A stretch of 64,000 nt of DNA from Marilutibacter chinensis (GTDB lineage Bacteria > Pseudomonadota > Gammaproteobacteria > Xanthomonadales > Xanthomonadaceae). A program made the translations under genes and the position numbers. Positions 44,366 to 51,599 of the stretch are shown here, piece after piece. The stretch lies in assembly GCF_021725675.1 (NCBI RefSeq), contig NZ_JAKJPO010000003.1, positions 310,001-374,000 of the forward strand, in the 5' to 3' direction. The notes under the pieces are model-generated. The model had not been told where the DNA came from. It saw nothing but the letters and a program-made list of their open reading frames with translations, and ran no database searches. How positions within the stretch are numbered: position 1 is the stretch's first letter; each line of letters opens with the position of its first letter.

Positions 44366-45325
44366 TCAAGTTGCGTCCATCGACGGACGCAATCCACATG
44401 CAGCCGGACGTGTCACGGCATCCTTGAGGTGAGCGAGCGTAATTTTCTCACTGCCGTCGACGATGGCAGCCAACGCAGCGTTCTTCACTCGGGTGACGAT
44501 TTTTTCCAAAACACCTTCACCAACCTTGGCCAAGAACTTGACCTTGTCGTCGCTGGCCAGTTTGGAAGCAGCTTTCAATGGCAGCAGTTGTTCGTAGGCT
44601 GCCAAGAAGTTCGCCAATGTGTTATCCGCCTTCCAGGCAGGCATCGCGAGTTGAGTAAACCGCGCCTGCAGGTGAGGATCGGCGCTGAATCCTTGACCCG
44701 CTTTTTCGGTACCGAAAGCGATCACCGGCAACCGCAACTCGTTCATGAGGAGCTTGATGCCTTCCAGCGCACGCTGCTGCTCCCGTTCGCTGCCCAGCAG
44801 CACATCCTGCACCTCATCCAGAATCAACAACCGGCAGTCGACATCGCGCAACAGGCGCTGGACGAGGAGTTCGCGATCACTCAGACGGTGCGAGATCCGT
44901 GCGGGGCTCCCCAACTCCTCGAGGATCCGGCCATACAGCGAACGGGCATCCCGGATACCGCTGATCGAAGTCCGCACGACACACGGCTGATCCGGATCGT
45001 CGTAGGCGTGGAACCGGCGGTGGATCAGATTGGCGAGGCAGGTCTTTCCGTTGCCCCGCCCCGCACAGACCACCAACCCACGTGCGCGGGTCTGGCGCGG
45101 TTCATGCACCATCCACTCCGCCTCGGTCAGGACACGATCCATGGACGGGTAGTGAATCATGCAGTCCTTGATGATCATCGCCATCCTGTCACGGAGCGAA
45201 GCTTGGAGCGCCTGCTCGGCCACGGGATGCAAGCGCCCCTTGGGAGCGGGCGCTTCCAGAAGCCGTGCGACTGTCGCAACACCAGTCTGCAACTCATTTG
45301 CCTGGCCTTGGGCATCAAATGTCAT
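44366..45325 (-). CDS. TnsC/TniB-type AAA+ ATPase
   Basis: 319 residues starting MTFDAQGQANEL. Walker A is VVCAGRGNGKTCL and Walker B RLLILDEVQDVL; sensor-like LPVIAFGTEKAGQGF follows. The ATPase relays target choice to the transposase. It overlaps the transposase C-terminal ORF by 11 bp and abuts tniQ. An in-frame upstream extension to 45457 is excluded as it overlaps the transposase. Confidence 0.92.
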   Translation of the reverse strand: MTFDAQGQANELQTGVATVARLLEAPAPKGRLHPVAEQALQASLRDRMAMIIKDCMIHYPSMDRVLTEAEWMVHEPRQTRARGLVVCAGRGNGKTCLANLIHRRFHAYDDPDQPCVVRTSISGIRDARSLYGRILEELGSPARISHRLSDRELLVQRLLRDVDCRLLILDEVQDVLLGSEREQQRALEGIKLLMNELRLPVIAFGTEKAGQGFSADPHLQARFTQLAMPAWKADNTLANFLAAYEQLLPLKAASKLASDDKVKFLAKVGEGVLEKIVTRVKNAALAAIVDGSEKITLAHLKDAVTRPAACGLRPSMDAT

Positions 45326-45845
45326 AGTCGATTTCCTCAATCTCGTAGGGGATCGGCGCTCCACTGAGCACAGGGGTTTCGTCGATGCTTTCGGTCTTGA
45401 CCACGAGACTCGGGCATGAGGTATCTCGGAAGCGGTCACCAGCCGCGGCCGTCGCATCTCGACGCACTTTCTTGAGCGAAGCCTTCGTCTCCTTCAAAAA
45501 GCGGTTGTTGCGCAAGAGGCTTGCGTCCGCCTGTTCAACCAAGGTGGGGTCATTGCACGTCGCCTGCTCATGCTGACGACGGGCGGACCACTCGGCCAGG
45601 GAGATCGCAGACACGCCCGGCGTGGTCACGCCGGCCTTGACCAGCACCCCGCCGGGGGTACGCACGTACACGTAGGTGATGTCACGCGGGTCGTAGTGCA
45701 CCAGGACCGATTCGCGCCGCCCCACCCAGGGGGCGAGCGCGTTATCCCAGTACTGCAATCGATGGATCTCCACCCCTGTGCGTTTCAGCACTCTGCTTTC
45801 TGCGGGCAGAAAGCTGGCCATGAACTCAAGAGGGTCGTGCACCAT
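45315..45845 (-). CDS. Transposase C-terminal part (Mu_transpos_C-like), separate ORF
   Basis: 176 residues starting MVHDPLEFMASFLPAE. The text continues as the C-terminal beta-barrel of TnsB/TniA/MuA transposases: LQYWDNALAPWVGR, VLVHYDPRDITYVYV, ISLAEWSARRQHE. Its ATG overlaps the TAA stop of the catalytic-core ORF (TAATG), allowing reinitiation. In most relatives the two parts are one chain, so this is either a true split protein or a one-base frameshift. Confidence 0.8.
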   Translation of the reverse strand: MVHDPLEFMASFLPAESRVLKRTGVEIHRLQYWDNALAPWVGRRESVLVHYDPRDITYVYVRTPGGVLVKAGVTTPGVSAISLAEWSARRQHEQATCNDPTLVEQADASLLRNNRFLKETKASLKKVRRDATAAAGDRFRDTSCPSLVVKTESIDETPVLSGAPIPYEIEEIDYDI

Positions 45846-47137
45846 TATTCGCCCTCCTGCTGCGCCTTCATCGCCTGATCCCAAGCCACCTGTGGCGGGA
45901 TACGCAGCATCCTGTGCTCACGGAGGTGATAGCGCCCCAGCAACTGATCCACGAACCAGCGGCGCACTTCGCTGAGCGTAAACGTCGCATGCTTTTGTGG
46001 GTCGTAGTCGCCTTTGGCCTTGACCGAGTTTTTCGTGGTGCCTGGCAGGAGGTGGCATTGCCCCACCATCGTCCCGATCAGACGCTCGATCGTGCCGCCA
46101 TAGTGCGGGCTGCCAACCGGTCGATAGCTCAGCTGGATGCCATGCTCCTCACATCCACGCTGGAACGCCATTGACTGGAAGTCCCTGCCGTTATCGACCC
46201 AGATTTCCTTTGGCACTCCGTGCATCGGCCAGTCCAGCGGCACGCCGAATTCCTCCGCGGGGTTCTTCCGCGAAACCGCGTGCGTCAAACACAACGAAAC
46301 CGACAGGATGCTGGGCGGCTCGAAGCCGATGTGAATGCCCAGCACACACCGTGTACATACATCGATCACTACGGTCAGCCACGGACGGCCGATATACGTA
46401 CACAAGGGGTCGTCCGAGCGGGCGAACACGTCCATGGGCGTGTGGTCAATCTCGACCCGCTCCAGCGGTCGAACAGCTTCGACGTGCCCAGGCATTGGCT
46501 CGAAGGCATATTTGGCCCGCTTGGCGCCCTCACGACGGCGCATGGCGTCGCGGCCCATGATGGCATCAACACGTTTCTTGACCGTCGCCTTGGCCGGAGG
46601 TTTTTTGCCGACTGCGCGACAGTCCGCAGCAACAAGTTCGTGCAGCGCTTGCACCGTCGATCGCTCGCGCTGCAAATAGTCGGAATCAATCCTGTTCGCG
46701 ATGATGCGCTCGACCTCTGTGTCGAGGACTGTTGTGCCCAGTGCTCGACCGCCCACGCGCCGAGCCATCTCGCTCACGGTCCGATGGCGGAGATAGTCCG
46801 TCAGCAGACGCCAGACTTGGCGGGGACTGATGTCCAACTTGCGCGCCGCCACCTCAACCGCTCGCGACCTTCCCTTTCTGAGGTCAGCCACTTCCCGGAT
46901 AGCTTTGGCACGCGTCCGAGCCATTTCCCAGACACCCGCTTCGATCTTGGTCAGCGACGTATCCCCAAGGGCATCGGCCGAAGTAACCACGGGGATCAAG
47001 GCCGAGCGCTGCACCTCCATCACCCCGTCGATACCGTCCAACTGGATCACAGCACTGTCATGCCGTGCCAGTTCCTCAATGTGACCAATCCGGCCCTGGT
47101 ACATGACCCGGCTACCCGGCTTGAGATCATGCGACAT
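45845..47137 (-). CDS. TnsB/TniA-type DDE transposase, catalytic part
   Basis: 430 residues. N-terminal HTH (SRAVEVAARKLDISPRQVWRLL), then an rve integrase fold with the catalytic triad Asp231 (VEIDHTPMD), Asp315 (WVDNGRDF) and Glu351 (SPHYGGTIERLIGTM). It stops at TAA 45845-45847 just where the C-terminal barrel should begin. It overlaps the tnsA stop by 11 bp. Catalyses strand transfer at the transposon 3' ends. Confidence 0.92.
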   Translation of the reverse strand: MSHDLKPGSRVMYQGRIGHIEELARHDSAVIQLDGIDGVMEVQRSALIPVVTSADALGDTSLTKIEAGVWEMARTRAKAIREVADLRKGRSRAVEVAARKLDISPRQVWRLLTDYLRHRTVSEMARRVGGRALGTTVLDTEVERIIANRIDSDYLQRERSTVQALHELVAADCRAVGKKPPAKATVKKRVDAIMGRDAMRRREGAKRAKYAFEPMPGHVEAVRPLERVEIDHTPMDVFARSDDPLCTYIGRPWLTVVIDVCTRCVLGIHIGFEPPSILSVSLCLTHAVSRKNPAEEFGVPLDWPMHGVPKEIWVDNGRDFQSMAFQRGCEEHGIQLSYRPVGSPHYGGTIERLIGTMVGQCHLLPGTTKNSVKAKGDYDPQKHATFTLSEVRRWFVDQLLGRYHLREHRMLRIPPQVAWDQAMKAQQEGE

Positions 47138-47651
47138 GGCGCACCTCCGGGGTTTCGGGCGACAGATCCCAGTCGGTCACGAGCACCACAGGGCACTTGC
47201 AGGCCAAGCGCAGGGCAGCCACTTTGCGAACCAACATGGTCTCGCTGCGAATGCTGCGCCAGAGTGGCTTGACCTCGACGTAGGTGCGCAGCCCGAAGCC
47301 AAGCTGAGCCAACTCAGGCGGAACCTCCGACAACTCGACCAGGAAATCCGGGGTATAACGTCCACGAACGCCGGCACACCGGTAATGAACGGTAATCGGC
47401 TGGGAGCGAATCGACTCGAGCTCCGGCAGCTGCGCCAAGCAGGTGATCAGCTTTGCCTCAAGCTTGGATTCGAACGCAATGGACCGGTGCCCGGGACGGA
47501 CGGGGTGCCAACCCCGGACATGCCGAGACCGGGACAGAGGAATGACGCGGGCATCCGGCTGCGCACGCAGGATTTCGAACTCAGCCGGATCGACCGGCGC
47601 AGCCAACTGGCTACGCAGACGTTGCACTTCGGTGTGATAGTTCATGCTCAT
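47127..47651 (-). CDS. TnsA-like endonuclease
   Basis: 174 residues. PD-(D/E)xK nuclease fold with Glu61 (FESKLEAK), Asp102 (RYTPDFLVEL) and Glu126-x-Lys128 (YVEVKP), the TnsA catalytic pattern. Tn7 TnsA (273 residues) has a C-terminal TnsC-contacting domain that is absent here. It cuts the 5' ends, so with TnsB it should give cut-and-paste transposition. Start 47651 or 47645. Confidence 0.87.
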   Translation of the reverse strand: MSMNYHTEVQRLRSQLAAPVDPAEFEILRAQPDARVIPLSRSRHVRGWHPVRPGHRSIAFESKLEAKLITCLAQLPELESIRSQPITVHYRCAGVRGRYTPDFLVELSEVPPELAQLGFGLRTYVEVKPLWRSIRSETMLVRKVAALRLACKCPVVLVTDWDLSPETPEVRHVA

Positions 47652-47825
47652 ATGCCTCGGGTAAGGTCACCATCTCGGCGACCGTTCGGGTTTGAAGGCC
47701 TGACCCGTCGGCGGCGCGCACGCACCCGCCCGCGGCCACTTGACGTGGACACGGATCGTGTGGCACCGTATGAGCGTCGACTCGAAACGACGACTCATGA
47801 GCGCCTCCAGGCAGCTCAACTCAAC

Positions 47826-47857
47826 AAAAGCTCAGGCGTTCCAGCGCTTGGGCTTTT
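47826..47857. terminator. Strong bidirectional hairpin upstream of tnsA
   Basis: AAAAGCTCAGGCG (47826-47838) pairs with CGCTTGGGCTTTT (47845-47857) around a 6-nt loop, with A-rich and T-rich ends on both sides: usable as a terminator from either strand. It divides the tns operon from the HTH gene. The rest of 47652-47943 holds no gene. Confidence 0.7.
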
Positions 47858-47943
47858 GTCGTTTTGGCCTCCACATTGTTTGTCTCGCAGGTTGGACTAG
47901 GTCAGGAATGGCCTCCTTGTGAATTCGACTGGTTTGTTGGTTC

Positions 47944-48180
47944 CTACTGAGGCATGGCGATACCGCGCAACCACGCTGCGACGTCACGCGTTCTGGCAAA
48001 CCAACCTCGCCGACCTGGTAGCGCCACCACAGGCACGGGAACCGTTTTGGCTTTGATCGCCCGTAGGAAAGTGCGCTCGCTGCTGTAGCCCAACGCCCGG
48101 CGAAGGCTTTCCCCACGCATCAGCTCTCCGTACTGAGCCAGCAAGGCGGCTTCAATTACGTCTGGCGGAAACTGTTTCAT
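47944..48180 (-). CDS. Small helix-turn-helix protein
   Basis: About 78 residues from ATG 48180 (MKQFPPDVIEAALLAQYG). Resembles an excisionase/AlpA-like winged helix: SLRRALGYSSERTFLRAI followed by a basic segment ending in RDVAAWL. Such small proteins accompany mobile elements as directionality or activator factors. The call rests on shape and context; no exact family is recognised. Confidence 0.6.
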   Translation of the reverse strand: MKQFPPDVIEAALLAQYGELMRGESLRRALGYSSERTFLRAIKAKTVPVPVVALPGRRGWFARTRDVAAWLRGIAMPQ

Positions 48181-48284
48181 CTGCAACTAATTTGACCAAT
48201 GGCAGCATCTGGCGGCCTTTGGCTGGACTTTGCAACATCTATTGGAGTACTAAAAGCCGAATAAATCGCCTATTTTGGTTTCCA

Positions 48285-49331
48285 TTGACCGAGTCAGCTA
48301 AAAGCCGCCGCCGTAACTGGGGAAGACCACGAAGCGATCTCGCGCTTGTCCTGCGCAATCGGCTTTGGGGGCATGCTGTCTACAGTCGGGCCGGACTGTC
48401 CTGGGATGCGCTGGACACAGAACTGTTGTCGCTGGACGACGACCCCAACGCGCCACGTCCTCGGGCGTTGTGGTCCATTGCACGCTTAGGAATTGATCCG
48501 CGCTCGGAAAAGAGAACAAAGGCCGGTGTCGACCTGGTGGCCATCGCCGATGGAAATGCACGATTCGCCGGTCTTCGCGAGGTCTACGAATCACGATTGT
48601 GGCAACTGCTGACTGCGCCCCCACCCGACCCCGCGACGCTGTTCAAGATTCAAAGCGACCTACTGACTCGACTGGACCTGTACAGGTCCGACTACCCATC
48701 TCGTTACGCTGGGGCTTGGGCACTACCGGCCGAGCCCGCTTTCCGCCCATGGGAGGGCGATGCCACATGCTGGCTGCACGATCGGCTACAGGAACCGAGC
48801 CTTGATCTCATCTCGGTGCTCGTCTGCTCGTTCCGCAGCGCCATGGATCACCTCAACCTATTGGAGGCAAACTCATATTTGGTTGCTGCACGTCAGGCAC
48901 TTCACTGCGCGTTGCTGTCACTCAACGCCCCTCATGACCTGACCAGCGATGTCAAAATGCTTGTCGAGAAGCGCCTCTTCCGTAACGACTGGAGCACGGT
49001 GTCCGACAGCGATTTGGAGACTGTCCGACGCAATCGACGTTCGGTGGCAGATCCTGAGTTTTCTCCCGAAGAGTCGCTGCGTCAATCACTCAACAGTGAT
49101 CGATTTCTTGGCATGGTGACTCAGCCCGACAACCCCAACATCACCTTTGTTCCAGATGCCCCGATCGTGCCGATGAACGATCGCCTCCAATGGTTCAACA
49201 GAAACAAATACGCACTTTATGAGTTGTATCTACAGGCAGAGTGGGACGATGACTCCTCAACCAAGCAGCTTCGCGGAGATGAAAAGGTATCCTCTGTGGC
49301 AGAACTGATTCGGCGCTTTGGTTTGCCTTGA
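48285..49331 (+). CDS. Hypothetical cargo protein
   Basis: About 348 residues if TTG 48285 (MTESAKSRRRNWGRPRSD) is the start; the open frame extends to 48192. Features: basic N-terminus, then LALVLRNRLWGHAVYSRAGLSWDALDTELL and LWSIARLGIDPRSEKRTKAG. The C-terminal third is acidic and helical. Not recognised. Divergent from the HTH gene. Composition is lower in GC than the core. Confidence 0.6.
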   Translation: MTESAKSRRRNWGRPRSDLALVLRNRLWGHAVYSRAGLSWDALDTELLSLDDDPNAPRPRALWSIARLGIDPRSEKRTKAGVDLVAIADGNARFAGLREVYESRLWQLLTAPPPDPATLFKIQSDLLTRLDLYRSDYPSRYAGAWALPAEPAFRPWEGDATCWLHDRLQEPSLDLISVLVCSFRSAMDHLNLLEANSYLVAARQALHCALLSLNAPHDLTSDVKMLVEKRLFRNDWSTVSDSDLETVRRNRRSVADPEFSPEESLRQSLNSDRFLGMVTQPDNPNITFVPDAPIVPMNDRLQWFNRNKYALYELYLQAEWDDDSSTKQLRGDEKVSSVAELIRRFGLP

Positions 49332-49424
49332 ATGATTCCAAGCACAGAATCGCCGGCAGGCACGTCATCATGTTAGGGGTGGGAAAACCACCTGCCATTT
49401 TGGCGCTTGAGGGCTGACTCAATA

Positions 49425-50864
49425 TTAGATCTCTCCCTCGCGCTCGGTCTTGCCCTTCAGATCGCCGCTGGTGCAACAATCGTCCTCGACATCTGCCAAG
49501 TACCTACCTGAAGCCCCGAGCACTGCCACGGTCAACAATCGCCGCAACCGATCCCGACCTTCGGCCTCTTCGCTCCCCGCCCAGTGTTCAAACAACCCCG
49601 CAACGCCTGGAAGCCGCCGCATCCGTGCATGTGTTCCAACCTTGCACTGCATGTAGTCGTCATCCTCGTACCCCATCGTCTCAATGAGGAAGCGCGGTCC
49701 ACCCGGCAAGCGCAGTTCGAAATCAGGCCGGCACGCAGCCTCATCCTCGGTCAGTTCATCCAGTACCGGCTTGACCACATGCACGCCCACGCCCTTGGAC
49801 TGCCAGTACACGACCTGCTCGAGCGCCAGGCGCAAGGTTCTGCGCTCAAGATCGCTGTCGACCGGTACCGGGAAGGCCTTCGAGTAGCAGGGATGAAGGT
49901 AGGCCTCGGTGGGCTCAATGCGGCTGGTGGTGGGATCTGAGGCCAGTTGTGCGATGGCCCAGAACGGCCCTATGCCAGCACCGGCTTTCTGGCCGCTGGT
50001 CTTGGGCTCACCCAGGATGCGTACAGTTGCCGTGGGACCATTCCCCTTGCTCTTGCGAACCAGGACCCAGTGGCCCTCCGGCTCTCGGCGGACACCGTCC
50101 ACGACCCCGACGAACAGGCCCTGTGCGTCCTCCGGCATCCGAAACTTTGGGATCAGCTTCCGGATCTGGATACAGTGCCGCGTCAAACCACCGAGGTAGG
50201 TGCAGGTCAGGTCCCGCCATGTCAGCCCGGGCGCTTTCCTGGTATCGAGTTCATACGAATCCAAGGTCTTGAGTCGGTCATAGAGCAATCTGGCGTACCG
50301 AACTCGTGCCGGCCTTCCGGCTTCGGTCGGAGCCAACTCGACATCAGTCGGCTCAATCCGGTTGATTCCGGCTGCTTCGAGAATGGTCATGAGCAGCCGG
50401 CCCAGCCTAGGCATCCGCGGCTTCCAGCTACGATTACCGACAGGCTTCCCACCAGTGCCGGTCGAAACCCCGCGCCCGCGCGGCGTGGCCAGCAACCAAC
50501 TGCCGGTGATCGCTTTCAACGGTCCGCCTCCAGCAATGGCCGGCGACGTTCGTTCGTCCATTTCGACGTAGAACGGGCAACCTGGATCGTGGGCGGTGGC
50601 CCCGAACCGATTGATGTGCAGGGCGCCGGTATCGTGGCGACGCGCGCCCATCAGGGGCGGCGGTTCCACACCTGGCCGGCATCCACAGGCCAACCAGCGG
50701 CGCCCATGGATGCGCTGCAAGATGGCAGCGGCCGTAGCTTGTTCAATCTGCGTGGAGTGTTCGCGGTTTCCAGTAAAGCAGGCGACTAAGGCCTGGGTCT
50801 CCACCGACGTCAGGAGAGTGCCGGCCTGCTCCCTCCAGTATTCGCACAAGATATTCCCGGTCAT
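49425..50864 (-). CDS. DUF1173-like mobile-element protein
   Basis: 479 residues. The Cys/His-rich start (WLACGCRPGVEPPPL ... NRFGATAHDPGCPFYVEM) and later PLKAITGSWLLATP resemble DUF1173 proteins of integrative elements. The C-terminal RPDFELRLPGGPRFLIETMG has the spacing of a PD-(D/E)xK or CoiA-like nuclease (Asp, then Glu). Start ATG 50864 overlaps the stop of a short upstream frame as TAATG. Confidence 0.6.
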   Translation of the reverse strand: MTGNILCEYWREQAGTLLTSVETQALVACFTGNREHSTQIEQATAAAILQRIHGRRWLACGCRPGVEPPPLMGARRHDTGALHINRFGATAHDPGCPFYVEMDERTSPAIAGGGPLKAITGSWLLATPRGRGVSTGTGGKPVGNRSWKPRMPRLGRLLMTILEAAGINRIEPTDVELAPTEAGRPARVRYARLLYDRLKTLDSYELDTRKAPGLTWRDLTCTYLGGLTRHCIQIRKLIPKFRMPEDAQGLFVGVVDGVRREPEGHWVLVRKSKGNGPTATVRILGEPKTSGQKAGAGIGPFWAIAQLASDPTTSRIEPTEAYLHPCYSKAFPVPVDSDLERRTLRLALEQVVYWQSKGVGVHVVKPVLDELTEDEAACRPDFELRLPGGPRFLIETMGYEDDDYMQCKVGTHARMRRLPGVAGLFEHWAGSEEAEGRDRLRRLLTVAVLGASGRYLADVEDDCCTSGDLKGKTEREGEI

Positions 50865-51127
50865 TACCGTCCCTTTCCGTGTTTGCGGGCCAACGCCGGT
50901 TGCCCGCGTTCATCGTGCAACTTGCGCACATTCCGCAGCATCGACTGATCACCGCCTTCAAGTGCCAGCCGCCCCCCCATCCCGCCACGAGCCGGATAGT
51001 GCTCTATCGTTTCAACCGGCCCGCGCGCATTTGGCCGGGATGAGCCTGCACACTGACCTTGTCGTTTGCTGGTCACTGGCTCAGTCGCCCACAAAACGGT
51101 AATCGCGTGCGGCCGACTGCGGAGCAA
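50864..51127 (-). CDS. Possible small coupled ORF upstream of the DUF1173-like gene
   Basis: An 87-residue frame (a shorter start at 50980 gives 38 residues, MGGRLALEGGDQSMLRNVR). The Lys/Arg-rich tail and TAATG overlap with the next gene favour a real coupled peptide, but there is no family match. With 51081-51422 it is all that I can suggest for the stretch 50865-51599. Confidence 0.3.
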   Translation of the reverse strand: MLRSRPHAITVLWATEPVTSKRQGQCAGSSRPNARGPVETIEHYPARGGMGGRLALEGGDQSMLRNVRKLHDERGQPALARKHGKGR

Positions 51128-51422
51128 TAGTGATGCGGCGGCAGGGCGTGTCGCGAGCCGAGAGGTCCAGCATATGAGAATACAGGAAGTGCGTGGCTAA
51201 GCACCTACGCAGAGACACCTTCCATAAGAGCCAATCACCCTGGCGGCGCATGCCTTCCTGACGCACAATCGCGGCCTGCTGCGATGCGGATATGAAACCG
51301 CCAGACATGCTTTCAGGGCCCGGAAGTATGGCAAGGAGGCTGATCGATGGACGGAGGATGCCCTCAGGTGGCTGCAGTAGATCAAGATTCTCTGAATCTG
51401 CATGCAACAAATTTCCATCCAT
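51081..51422 (-). CDS. Possible small hypothetical ORF
   Basis: 113-residue open frame, MDGNLLHADSENLDLL... No motif seen. It partly overlaps the previous entry. Kept only because it lies co-directionally in an otherwise empty region between the DUF1173-like gene and the divergent restriction gene. Confidence 0.25.
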   Translation of the reverse strand: MDGNLLHADSENLDLLQPPEGILRPSISLLAILPGPESMSGGFISASQQAAIVRQEGMRRQGDWLLWKVSLRRCLATHFLYSHMLDLSARDTPCRRITIAPQSAARDYRFVGD

Positions 51423-51599
51423 GGCCGAGCCGTAAGCGGCTATCAGATACTAGGCAACCATAACCAACAGGCACGCTGCCTCAACCAACACGATCTACAG
51501 TCAACACCAGCACCCACAATCAGCGGGGGTACGTTGCGATACCTCAACCAAGACACGCTTGCGTTACGATAGGAAAAACGACGCGTGAGGGGGATCGTG

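Larger units (their letters stand above)
43173..48186 (-). mobile_element. Tn7-like transposition module (TnsA, split TnsB, TnsC, TniQ)
   Basis: A run of minus-strand genes in the order tnsA, tnsB, tnsB C-terminal part, tnsC, tniQ with overlaps or near-overlaps throughout. The proposed left terminus is TGTCGAGTCC at 43173, followed by three direct 13-bp repeats. A terminator hairpin and an HTH gene lie upstream of tnsA. The element's cargo probably extends beyond 48 kb to include the restriction and NAD genes. The other end was not located; I looked for the inverse of the 13-mer and of TGTCGAGTCC and found none in the window. Confidence 0.75.

Noticed and set aside
43300-48186. CRISPR-associated transposon (CAST)
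   Set aside because: TnsABC-TniQ present, but no cas6/7/8 or cas12k gene and no CRISPR array in the window.
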